Below, one piece after another: positions 8,725 through 16,316 of a stretch of DNA of 64,000 bases. Below the pieces are notes generated by a model that saw only the letters and a list, made by a program, of their open reading frames with translations, did no database searches and was not told where the DNA came from. The stretch comes from Bacillus sp. FJAT-27916. Its GTDB lineage: Bacteria; Bacillota; Bacilli; Bacillales; Pradoshiaceae. Location: NCBI RefSeq assembly GCF_001183965.1, contig NZ_LFZV01000001.1:2860352-2924351 (forward strand). Direction: 5' to 3'. Each line of letters starts with the position of its first letter. Positions within the stretch are counted from its first letter, which is position 1. The position numbers and the translations under genes are program-made.

Positions 8725-8868
8725 GTGAGTGTTGCGATAACATCATTAAGCGAAAACTCAACTGCTTATATTTGCGTTTACGAATGTACATTTTGCAAGC
8801 CCTGTACTGAAGTGATGAAACAAATACGCACTGATTGTGGCGGTGAACTTGTTAGAAGACCAAAATAA
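8725..8868 (+). pseudogene. DUF1272 small zinc-type protein, degenerate N-terminus
   Basis: A 47-codon frame from GTG at 8725 to TAA at 8866-8868. Its second half fits DUF1272: AYIC-x-YECTFC, C-x-x-C and GGELVRRPK. Intact members begin with another C-E-x-C zinc pair and end with C-P-N-C-GGEL. Here the N-terminal Cys pair is absent and the second CxxC reads TDCGGEL with one Cys. Without a full ligand set it is probably a remnant. The start is weak; the frame is open back to the stop of the hydrolase gene. A strong terminator follows. Confidence 0.6.
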
Positions 8869-8896
8869 AAAGAATATTTCTGAACTGTTTATTTTA

Positions 8897-8926
8897 AGAT
8901 AAGCAGGGCAAGTACCCTGCTTATCT
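8897..8926 (+). terminator. Rho-independent terminator after hydrolase/DUF1272
   Basis: A perfect 12-bp stem (AGATAAGCAGGG against CCCTGCTTATCT) with a 6-base loop, followed by a short T-rich stretch. It ends the rightward hydrolase unit. Confidence 0.8.
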
Positions 8927-9036
8927 TTGCTTTGAATAATCAATCTTTTTATCTGCTTTATTCGTTAGAAAACTGCCTGTCCTTCATAATCAACACCCTT
9001 TGATCATCTAGAAGAACATTCATCATAATCAATAAA

Positions 9037-9057
9037 ACCATGGCATATCGCCATGGT
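9037..9057 (-). terminator. Terminator of the nos-like operon
   Basis: ACCATGGC/GCCATGGT stem with a 5-base loop, followed on the minus strand by TTTTATTG, just after the ABC ATPase gene stop at 9066. Confidence 0.75.
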
Positions 9058-9065
9058 CTCACTTA

Positions 9066-9797
9066 TCAATTCAACCGATAAAGCTCCAATAAGCGCCTTG
9101 TAAATCCAGGAATGTCCTTCGCATCATTGACAAGGGACTGGGCCAGCTTCCCTGAGTGGATAAACATGATTCGGTCACCAACCTCTGCTGCTACATCCAT
9201 CATATGAGTGGAGAAAACAATCATCATGCCCTTCTTCTTCAAGGTATGAACCAATTCGACGAATTCATTTATCCAGAAAGGGTCCAGTCCATTTGTCGGT
9301 TCATCCATGATGAGCAAGTCCGGATCAGCAAGGATTGCTTGCCCAAGCAGCAAGCGCTGACGCATCCCCTTAGATAAAGCCTTAACCTGCTCGCTCCTTT
9401 TCTCTTCCAACCCTATTTGCCCCAAGACTTGTTCGATTCTGTCATCAGCCACCATACGCAAAGAGGCATAGAAACGAAGGAATTCCCAGACACTCATCTC
9501 TCCTTGCGCTAGAAATTCATCTGGCATATAGCCAATATCAGCTACATAGGCCATCTTCTCCTTCATCATCTCAATGCCATTCAATGCGACAGAGCCTGCG
9601 GTTGGCCGTGATATTCCAGCCAGAATATTCAGGATCGTGCTTTTGCCGGCTCCGTTCCCTCCGCAGAGGACAACGCATTCTCCCTCTCTCATTTGCATGG
9701 AAAAAGGATGAAGGGCATATGTTCGTTTATATTGTTTGGAAACACCGTTCACCATTAGCTTTCCGCTTAATTGGCTCTCCTTTTCTTCAGCTTCCAT
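9066..9797 (-). CDS. nosF: ABC transporter ATP-binding protein, NosF-like
   Basis: ABC ATPase of the type that works with NosD and NosY in maturing the copper site of nitrous oxide reductase. Visible motifs: Walker A GGNGAGKST, signature LSKGMRQRLLL, Walker B LLIMDEPTNGLDP and the His switch STHMMD. 243 aa. ATG at 9797 has an AGGAGG site and overlaps the permease gene by 31 bases, so they are coupled. Assignment to NosF rests on the neighbouring NosD and NosL genes, since the ATPase alone would read only as a generic drug/copper type ABC protein. Confidence 0.8.
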   Translation of the reverse strand: MEAEEKESQLSGKLMVNGVSKQYKRTYALHPFSMQMREGECVVLCGGNGAGKSTILNILAGISRPTAGSVALNGIEMMKEKMAYVADIGYMPDEFLAQGEMSVWEFLRFYASLRMVADDRIEQVLGQIGLEEKRSEQVKALSKGMRQRLLLGQAILADPDLLIMDEPTNGLDPFWINEFVELVHTLKKKGMMIVFSTHMMDVAAEVGDRIMFIHSGKLAQSLVNDAKDIPGFTRRLLELYRLN

Positions 9798-10579
9798 ATA
9801 GCAAGACCTCCTAACAGCGCAATCACTGCAAACCCATAAAGAAAAATCACTCCCCAGACAATGCCTTGTTCAAATAATGGAACAAGGGAATCATAGGCAA
9901 CCCCGAAGATAGAGCCCGCATTCAGCTTCGATGCGAGGAAAAAACGGGTGAATTCAGCTGGATTGAGAAACATAGCTGTCTTCATGAATGTTCCAATCAT
10001 GGGATAGGGCAGTACACTCGTTATGGCAATCAGCAGAGTTGGCCATATCATGATGAGTACGAACCAAACCCCGACAGAATGGGTTAAAGCCTGCCATCTC
10101 GTTTTGACAAAGGAGCCAAGGAATAATCCAATACAAAGAAAAAAGAGAATAAGCTGGAGTGAAAATAGATAGAGTACGATCATCCATTTCAACGAGATGG
10201 AAATGCCTGTAATCAAGCCCAACAGCATACTGAGCCAATAGGCAAGCGAAAAACCAACAGCCTGAGCAGTAAACTGTCCCCCCAGCTTCCCAAAAAAGTA
10301 TGAAGACATCTCAAGCGGATAGGTGCATAATAAACGCCACTGCCCATTCTCCATTTCATTGGCAATGGAAAATGACCCATAAATAAGCATAAAGAGCGGC
10401 AATATATACAGCATGATATTAACAATCGTACCCGTAATATTCGTGTAGCCAGATATGGACCCATTGGACCTTTCTAATGCAATTAAAAGGCTGATGACAA
10501 ACAGCCAAAGAATGAGAATGCTGTAATAGGATTTCTGTCTTGATGTTGTTTTCCATTCAGAGCCCCAGATTGTCCACAT
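9767..10579 (-). CDS. nosY: ABC transporter permease, NosY-like
   Basis: Integral membrane protein with about six hydrophobic segments (for example ILILWLFVISLLIAL, MLYILPLFMLIYG, VIFLYGFAVIALLGGLAIW) and a basic C-terminal tail. It matches the NosY/ABC-2 permease layout. The start is set at ATG 10579 behind AGGAGGTGG; an upstream in-frame extension overlaps the NosL end and lacks a ribosome site. 270 aa fits NosY length. Partner of the overlapping ATPase. Confidence 0.78.
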   Translation of the reverse strand: MWTIWGSEWKTTSRQKSYYSILILWLFVISLLIALERSNGSISGYTNITGTIVNIMLYILPLFMLIYGSFSIANEMENGQWRLLCTYPLEMSSYFFGKLGGQFTAQAVGFSLAYWLSMLLGLITGISISLKWMIVLYLFSLQLILFFLCIGLFLGSFVKTRWQALTHSVGVWFVLIMIWPTLLIAITSVLPYPMIGTFMKTAMFLNPAEFTRFFLASKLNAGSIFGVAYDSLVPLFEQGIVWGVIFLYGFAVIALLGGLAIWKLKKRRAN

Positions 10580-10647
10580 GGATGAACCACCTCCTAAACA
10601 AACAGGCAACCAGCATTTGGCTGCCTGCATTATTACATTCAAGCTCT

Positions 10648-11145
10648 TTACATGTTATGATCGCCAGATTTCATTTCCTTGACCCATTTATGGTTTTCAA
10701 GGTCAGAATAGGACATTACTTTCGCAGAGTGACTGTCTGCATAATCCTTTGCATCATCTGCATCTTCAAACGAGATAACATGGAATGACATTGGTGTCTC
10801 TATCTCCATTCCATACACATATGTGGCATCCTCTTCGTCTACCCATTCCTTCGAATTGAAATCACGTACAAAGCCTTGTTCGATATTCTCATCTGAATTT
10901 TTTTCCATCCATTTGTACATACAGCCAATATCATCGAATTTCATATATTTACCATCAGCCAAGACAAGCTCAGTGGCATATTGGTCATCAGGCACTGACA
11001 TATTACAGTTCACACATATGTCTGTTTCCGGATCGATTGCTTGCGGCTCAACCTCATCTTTGCCGCAGCCTCCTAGAAACAGCAATACCCCAATCGAACA
11101 AACTGATAGTATAGATAAACCAATTCCAATCCATGTTTTTTTCAT
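10648..11145 (-). CDS. nosL: NosL-like copper-binding lipoprotein
   Basis: Lipoprotein that binds copper(I) and delivers it to nitrous oxide reductase in known systems. The N-terminus has a Lys-rich start, a hydrophobic stretch and lipobox FLGGC, followed by C-x-x-C-x-M (CVNCNMSV), the family metal-binding region, then DIGCMYKWM and a Y-V-x-G-M-x-x-E-T-P-M-S-F segment typical of NosL. ATG at 11145 overlaps the NosD stop (ATGA), with GGGAGG upstream. 165 aa. Clear NosL family; its client enzyme is not in the window. Confidence 0.85.
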   Translation of the reverse strand: MKKTWIGIGLSILSVCSIGVLLFLGGCGKDEVEPQAIDPETDICVNCNMSVPDDQYATELVLADGKYMKFDDIGCMYKWMEKNSDENIEQGFVRDFNSKEWVDEEDATYVYGMEIETPMSFHVISFEDADDAKDYADSHSAKVMSYSDLENHKWVKEMKSGDHNM

Positions 11146-12413
11146 GATTTCTTCCTCCCTATCAGAAATAAACTGGCACTTACTCCAAACATTGCTGTCG
11201 CTATGACCCATACCTGCCAAGGGCTTCCTCCCCTTGTCACTTCCATGGCTTGCGGTTTCATCAGCGGGTCCTTATCCATCAGCAAATCCCCGCTAGTGCT
11301 CTTAAGCATCTTCTGCAAAATCAACATACCGGGTGATTGAAAGAATAATTGATATTCCGGTACTTCGTCAGTCAAGGATAAGAAATATGGATCGGCTTCA
11401 TAAGGCAGATCACTGTATTGATCCCCATTTACATCCACCTTCACGGCTGAATCCCAGTAATTTCCATTCACCTCATTTTGGCTGCTTTTGATGGCTTGTG
11501 CCTCATTTAAATTCAATCGAAAATCATTTTCTGAAATAATATTATTCGCAGACTCTAGAAACTGAACCGCTATATAATTCGATAAGAAGAGATTGTCCTT
11601 CACTTCATTGGCATCAGCTTGTTCAATAAATAAGCCAATTCGGTTATTAATCAGCTGATTTTCCGCAATACGCACACCTGTAGAATCATATAACAGTAAG
11701 CCTTGTGCATGAACATTCTCATTGTTATTCTTGAACTCATTCCCTTCAATAATTCCCCCGCTTGCCCCCATTACCATTGCACCAGTAAAGCTATCAGCCA
11801 CTTTATTATCAATAAGCGCAGCTTCTTCTGAATACATAATATGGAAGCCGTAATGTGACTCGCTGACTTGATTACCCGTAAAGGTGTTTCGGTCACTGTC
11901 CTCAACGTAGAATCCATCCTCCACACGTTTAATGCTATTTTCCGCAAAGACATTATCATTGGATTCGTTCAAGTCAATGGCATGCTCCCCGAACTGTCCG
12001 GTAATCGTTGTCCCTTCTATCTGTACTTGACTTGCTTGATCCATCCTGATGGCTGTCGCGCCTGTCACAATGTCCAAATCAAGCAGCTTATGTCCATCAC
12101 CGGTCAGTTGAACCGCTGCAACAGCTTTATCTGACGACGTCTTGATAGTCAGATTACGTACTGAAACATCTTGCCCGCTTATGGACACAGCTGTTTCTCT
12201 GCCGCTGTATTGAATGACCGCTCCTTTCTCGGCCTCAATCGCAATAGGCTTGGACAATTCAATTGGTCCTTCATATGTCCCGCTTGGAATGATCAGCTTC
12301 CCCCCGCTGGGTGTTTCATTAATTTGTTCCTGAAGGCTTGTCTCAGCGGACATTATTTCTGCCGGCAGCAGCCATAAGCCCGCCATTAAAAAGAGGATCC
12401 GCAAATAGTTCAT
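11142..12413 (-). CDS. nosD: NosD-like copper maturation protein, right-handed beta-helix
   Basis: Exported beta-helix protein of the NosD/CASH family. It has a signal peptide (LRILFLMAGLWLL), repeated turns carrying N-x-I/F and G-x-x-[IV] rungs from about residue 50 to 310, and a C-terminal membrane anchor (VWVIATAMFGVSASLFLIG). ATG at 12413 is chosen because it directly precedes the signal peptide and has AAGGAAGG upstream; longer starts add nothing. First gene of a nosD-L-Y-F run. In characterised bacteria NosD acts outside the membrane with NosFY in building the CuZ site of NosZ. Confidence 0.85.
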   Translation of the reverse strand: MNYLRILFLMAGLWLLPAEIMSAETSLQEQINETPSGGKLIIPSGTYEGPIELSKPIAIEAEKGAVIQYSGRETAVSISGQDVSVRNLTIKTSSDKAVAAVQLTGDGHKLLDLDIVTGATAIRMDQASQVQIEGTTITGQFGEHAIDLNESNDNVFAENSIKRVEDGFYVEDSDRNTFTGNQVSESHYGFHIMYSEEAALIDNKVADSFTGAMVMGASGGIIEGNEFKNNNENVHAQGLLLYDSTGVRIAENQLINNRIGLFIEQADANEVKDNLFLSNYIAVQFLESANNIISENDFRLNLNEAQAIKSSQNEVNGNYWDSAVKVDVNGDQYSDLPYEADPYFLSLTDEVPEYQLFFQSPGMLILQKMLKSTSGDLLMDKDPLMKPQAMEVTRGGSPWQVWVIATAMFGVSASLFLIGRKKS

Positions 12414-12642
12414 ATTACAACCCTTCCTTTTCAAAGCCATCGTTCCATACTGAAATCCCATGCACACACAAACCTCTTATCCCTACTAACCTTATATTTA
12501 TTTTACTAAAATAATATTTAGACAATCCAATATAATGACTTATAGAACGTATAAATTCCCAGAAGAGAAAATCACCACAAAAGACCCAGAGCCATTTAGC
12601 CCATTCTGCCTTTTTAACAGCTTCCCCTTTTCCATTAAAATA

Positions 12643-12674
12643 AAAGGGAACTGATTCAGTCATCAGTTCCCTTT
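12643..12674 (-). terminator. Terminator overlapping end of the HTH/TPR regulator gene
   Basis: A 12-bp stem AAAGGGAACTGA/TCAGTTCCCTTT with an 8-base loop that includes the stop codon, followed by T-rich sequence on the minus strand. It should separate the regulator from nosD. Confidence 0.75.
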
Positions 12675-13864
12675 TTTTCAGCAAGGCGTTTCTTTACCTT
12701 TACTGCATGTTGATAATAAATTGATTTCGGCATTCTTCTCAATTGCTTTTCTGCATGGTCAATCTCCTTTAATGCCTCTTCCTCTCGTCCCATCTGTTCA
12801 TAGCAAAGGGCACGATAGATTCCGGCAGATTGCAGCATGGCAATATCAATTGGATGAATAAGGTAATCAACTAATTTAACTTGGCTTAAAGAAATAAGCG
12901 CTTCTTCAATCCTGCCAAGACCAAACAAGGTTCTGCCCATTTCTAAATGATAAAGCGGCTCTAGGAACATCCCTTCAGCTGAATATAGCTCCAGCTCTGC
13001 CATTGCGCTAGAAGGGTCATGCTTAATCATATTGTGGTACATCGCTCGCAGCAAAGGCATTATTTTAATCGAAGCCTCATTTTCTGTAAAGACGGCATAC
13101 TGTTCTGATTTCTTAAGGAGCCGTAAGTACTCCTCCCCATCATTGTTTCGGAGTGCCTCATTTGCTGCAATCCGGTAAATATTATCCATTTGATAGTAAA
13201 TATTCGTCTTATTTGCCAGTTTAATCGCACTTTTCAGCTTTTGATGTGCAGTTGTATATTCTTCAAGTGCCATAAGATCAATCGCTTCATCCAACAGCAG
13301 CTTCAATTGAAAAACCGTATCCTCTTCAAGTCCGTTTCCCTTGTATTCCTTTCGAATTCGCTCTAATGTATGATAAGACTCTTCCCAATCAAGCCATTCA
13401 TCGCGGCAATATTCATGATAAGCCCAAAGGATTTTCGCGCTGTTTACATATAATCCGTTCGCCTGATAAAATTCAGCAGCCAGGTCCGCATATCTCTTTC
13501 GGTCTTTCTTTCTCAGCTTATAACCGGCTTCAGCATACAAACCGTATAGCTTTGCCAAGACCAAATCAACATCCATATTCACAGGCAATGTATCGGCAAG
13601 CCTTTGGTCAATTGTTTCATAATTGCCTTCCTCTTTCAGGGCTTCCATTTCAGATAGCAGGCCTGTGTAATCTTTCTTCTTATCTACTAAATCTGAGACT
13701 TCACATCCAAGGCGGCCGGCCAAATACTCGAGTGCTGCCATAGAGGGAGCAGCTTTTCCATTTTCAATCTGGCTAAGCATTCCTTTTGTCAGGCGTTCTC
13801 CAGCCAGTTCACTTTGCGTCATTCCACGTGCCTTACGAAATTGAAGGATTTTCTCACCAAGCAT
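12656..13864 (-). CDS. XRE-family transcriptional regulator with TPR-like C-terminus
   Basis: 402 aa. Residues ~5-60 form an XRE helix-turn-helix (RKARGMTQSELAG, LTKGMLSQIENGKAAPS). The remaining ~330 residues are helical repeats resembling TPRs, the architecture of RRNPP-type regulators that sense peptides or partners. Strong AAGGAGGTGG site before ATG. It is divergent from an MFS exporter gene, with a palindrome overlapping both promoters, suggesting control of the exporter and itself. No mature peptide gene of the Phr/NprX kind was found next to it, so the ligand is unknown. Confidence 0.82.
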   Translation of the reverse strand: MLGEKILQFRKARGMTQSELAGERLTKGMLSQIENGKAAPSMAALEYLAGRLGCEVSDLVDKKKDYTGLLSEMEALKEEGNYETIDQRLADTLPVNMDVDLVLAKLYGLYAEAGYKLRKKDRKRYADLAAEFYQANGLYVNSAKILWAYHEYCRDEWLDWEESYHTLERIRKEYKGNGLEEDTVFQLKLLLDEAIDLMALEEYTTAHQKLKSAIKLANKTNIYYQMDNIYRIAANEALRNNDGEEYLRLLKKSEQYAVFTENEASIKIMPLLRAMYHNMIKHDPSSAMAELELYSAEGMFLEPLYHLEMGRTLFGLGRIEEALISLSQVKLVDYLIHPIDIAMLQSAGIYRALCYEQMGREEEALKEIDHAEKQLRRMPKSIYYQHAVKVKKRLAEKKGTDD

Positions 13865-13913
13865 TCTGCCACCTCCTTATATGGAAAATTATATAAGATA
13901 AGTTAGTTGCCAA

Positions 13914-13948
13914 CAACGAAAAGTTTAATAATTTTAAACTCTTCGTTG
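13914..13948. promoter_or_regulatory. Palindromic operator between regulator and MFS gene
   Basis: A 15-bp inverted repeat (CAACGAAAAGTTTAA against TTAAACTCTTCGTTG, one mismatch, 5-base centre). Its right arm overlaps the -35 of the MFS promoter and its left arm abuts the regulator promoter. Likely the binding site of the adjacent XRE protein. Confidence 0.7.
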
Positions 13949-13975
13949 ACTTCCTTAATTTAGCAATCTTATAAT
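13946..13975 (+). promoter_or_regulatory. Sigma-A promoter of the MFS gene
   Basis: TTGACT (13946-13951), 18-base spacer, TATAAT (13970-13975). The -35 lies inside the palindromic operator. On the opposite strand TTGTTG and TATAAT spaced by 17 bases can serve the regulator gene. Confidence 0.75.
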
Positions 13976-14019
13976 TAGTTTAATCCAATTAAACTTCAAT
14001 GGATGAAGGAGGAACAAAA

Positions 14020-15288
14020 GTGAATCTCGCCCTCTCTGCCGAGAAAAAGGAACGATTAGCCCAAAGAAATATCTTGTTATTTGTCATTGGAAAATTCATT
14101 TCACTATCCGGCGCCAGCATTTATTCATTTGTCATCGGGCTTTATATCTTAAAGGTCACCGGTCTTGGCACGAGTTTTGCCCTTGCCTTGGTCTGTGCCT
14201 CATTGCCGCGGATTCTATTCGGCCCGATTGCCGGCACTATTGCGGATAAGGTGAACCGAAAGATGATCATCATCGTATCTGAGGTCACGAGCGGACTATT
14301 GATGGTGTTTATTTTAATCTATGGACATTTTTTTGGACTGCCGCTCGTTTTGCTTTATTTATCCGAAGCCATTTTAGCCATCACCTCGACCTTCTTCTCA
14401 GTAACAGCCTCTTCTACGCTTGCATCTATGGCAGGTGAGCACAATATCCAAAAGGCCGGCTCTTTGAATCAATCTGCCTCTTCTCTGGCAGGGATTGTCG
14501 GGCCTCTAATTGCTGGTATTCTGTATGCATTCCTGCCAATTGACCTCATCGTATTATTAACAGCAATCACCTTTTTTGGTGCCGGCATCATCGAATACTT
14601 TATCAAGTTTAATCTCTTTGAGAACAAATCAGCTACTGTCCAGAAGGAACGCTTTTTTCACAGCCTGGCTGGAGGACTTCGCTACCTCAAGGAAAACAAT
14701 CTTCTGTTCAGCCTGCTGAAGATGGCTTTCTGGATTAACTTTTTCTTTGCCGGAATTAATGTCGCAATCCCTTATATCTTGAATACAACCTTGAATTTTT
14801 CCTCGCAGGCATATGGCACAACGGCAGCTATGGTTTCAGTCGGTGCCCTGGTTTCCTCTTTGATTATCTCGAGGCAGAAGGAACACAATCAAAAAATACG
14901 AATGATTCGTAACGGCTTCCTGCTGCTATCACTGCTGGTCATCCTGATTGGAATCCCGCCAATGCTTGGATCCGATTCTTCCATGTTTAATATCAGCTAC
15001 TACCTTATCCTGCTTGGACTAATTGGTGCGTCCATCATGATAATCAATATCCCAATCATGGTTCTGATCCAGCGCACGACGCCAAACGAAATGCGCGGCC
15101 GTATCTTTGGACTTGTTGAAACGATTTCAGCGGCCATTGCCCCCCTTGGGATGATTCTATTTGGGCTATTGCTTGACTATATTCCCTCCTTTTATGTCCC
15201 ATACATTACGGGCGGTGCGTTTCTTTTCATTGCTGTATTCAGTCTCAGCAAGCTCTCTGAACCAGCGGAGGCAAAACTTGCCGGATAA
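14020..15288 (+). CDS. MFS efflux transporter
   Basis: Major facilitator protein with about twelve hydrophobic segments and the loop-2 motif GTIADKVNRKM, and a second at TTPNEMRGRIFGL. This is the pattern of the MefA/TetV-like (MFS_3) exporters. GTG at 14020 is preferred because AAGGAGG sits 6 bases upstream; the ATG at 13999 would place this ribosome site inside the gene. 422 aa. Divergent from an XRE/TPR regulator that probably represses it. Drug export is a family expectation; the substrate is unknown. Confidence 0.82.
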   Translation: MNLALSAEKKERLAQRNILLFVIGKFISLSGASIYSFVIGLYILKVTGLGTSFALALVCASLPRILFGPIAGTIADKVNRKMIIIVSEVTSGLLMVFILIYGHFFGLPLVLLYLSEAILAITSTFFSVTASSTLASMAGEHNIQKAGSLNQSASSLAGIVGPLIAGILYAFLPIDLIVLLTAITFFGAGIIEYFIKFNLFENKSATVQKERFFHSLAGGLRYLKENNLLFSLLKMAFWINFFFAGINVAIPYILNTTLNFSSQAYGTTAAMVSVGALVSSLIISRQKEHNQKIRMIRNGFLLLSLLVILIGIPPMLGSDSSMFNISYYLILLGLIGASIMIINIPIMVLIQRTTPNEMRGRIFGLVETISAAIAPLGMILFGLLLDYIPSFYVPYITGGAFLFIAVFSLSKLSEPAEAKLAG

Positions 15289-15351
15289 GCAGGAATATCA
15301 ACCTTACTAACCGAAATCCTTACTAGCACCATAATCAAAGGAGGTCATTCC

Positions 15352-16275
15352 TTGCCGACATATACTGATTTTTCAAACAAGCAGCAGGAAATCATTACAT
15401 TGTTCACGAAGGGGGCACACGCTGAATGTTCTCAATTGCTCCATCAAATGGAACATGAATTTCCACTTATGCTAGATAAGCTTGCCTTTTGGAAGGCAAG
15501 TCTCCAGCTGGCGGAAGGGAAGAAAAAAGAGGCTATCATGACCTTGCAGCAAGCTTTTGACAAAGGATATTGGATTAATCCTGATATGTTTCATATGGAT
15601 GATGAATTTAAAGCTCTCGAGCACTCGGCCGATTTCAAAGAATTAATTCGTCAATTTGATGAGGCACTCGCCAGAAAGAAAGCATCCTCAAGAGCGCTTA
15701 TATTGGAGAAAGGAAATCCGGAGGCTAAAACAGGAATCTATGCCTTACATATGAGATACTCGAATGCTGAGATTTTTTCGGAAGTGTTTCTGACTCCTGA
15801 AACCGCAAAACAATACGCCTTTGGGTTTGCCCAATCCTCTCAAGCTACGAGCAGTCATGCTTATGTATGGGATGATGAAAAACAGGCGAAAGCAGATATC
15901 GAAGAAACGTTAAGCCTGTTTCAAAAAAATCATCCAATTAATGATTTGATTATTGCAGGCGGCTCACAAGGAGGAAAGCTCGCAGTTGAACTTGGATTAA
16001 CCCATCCTTCTGTCAAAGGATTTATTGCTGTCATCCCTTACATAAAAGAAATGACTGTGATGGAAAAACTAGCAAAGGCCCACGTAAATGATGCAAAAGG
16101 GGTAATCATCGCTGGTGAGCAGGATGCTGCCTATGGGCAAACCGTAAAGCTTGTACAGCTATTAGAAGATCATCACATCCCGCATAAATTCATGTCTATT
16201 AAAGGAATGGGACACACAATTCCAGAGGATTTCACCAAATATCTTAAGGAAGCAGTCGACTATATCTTAAAATAA
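15352..16275 (+). CDS. TPR-containing alpha/beta hydrolase
   Basis: 307 aa. Residues ~1-110 are helical and TPR-like (LFTKGAHAECSQLL, ALEHSADFKELI). The rest resembles an alpha/beta hydrolase core with nucleophile elbow GGSQGG, an Asp in GEQDAAYG and the final His in GMGHTIP, completing a Ser-Asp-His triad. Start TTG at 15352 behind AAAGGAGG. It lies 63 bases after the MFS gene without a terminator, so cotranscription is likely. Dienelactone hydrolase-like esterase is the best description; the substrate is unknown. Confidence 0.75.
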   Translation: MPTYTDFSNKQQEIITLFTKGAHAECSQLLHQMEHEFPLMLDKLAFWKASLQLAEGKKKEAIMTLQQAFDKGYWINPDMFHMDDEFKALEHSADFKELIRQFDEALARKKASSRALILEKGNPEAKTGIYALHMRYSNAEIFSEVFLTPETAKQYAFGFAQSSQATSSHAYVWDDEKQAKADIEETLSLFQKNHPINDLIIAGGSQGGKLAVELGLTHPSVKGFIAVIPYIKEMTVMEKLAKAHVNDAKGVIIAGEQDAAYGQTVKLVQLLEDHHIPHKFMSIKGMGHTIPEDFTKYLKEAVDYILK

Positions 16276-16280
16276 TGAAA

Positions 16281-16308
16281 AAAGGAGCAGAGTGATAACT
16301 GCTCCTTT
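16281..16308. terminator. Bidirectional terminator
   Basis: AAAGGAGCAG/CTGCTCCTTT stem with an 8-base loop and A/T runs on both sides, between convergent genes ending at 16275 and 16317. Confidence 0.8.
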
Positions 16309-16316
16309 TCTTTCTC

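Noticed and set aside
8758-8943. 61-codon minus-strand frame
   Set aside because: Antisense to the DUF1272 remnant and runs through its terminator.
12535-12632. 31-codon frame after the XRE/TPR gene, considered as a signal peptide gene
   Set aside because: Lies beyond the regulator terminator, lacks an export signal and a ribosome site.
12415-12684. 89-codon minus-strand frame overlapping the regulator end and nosD start
   Set aside because: Covers a terminator and the nosD leader, with no ribosome site or family features.
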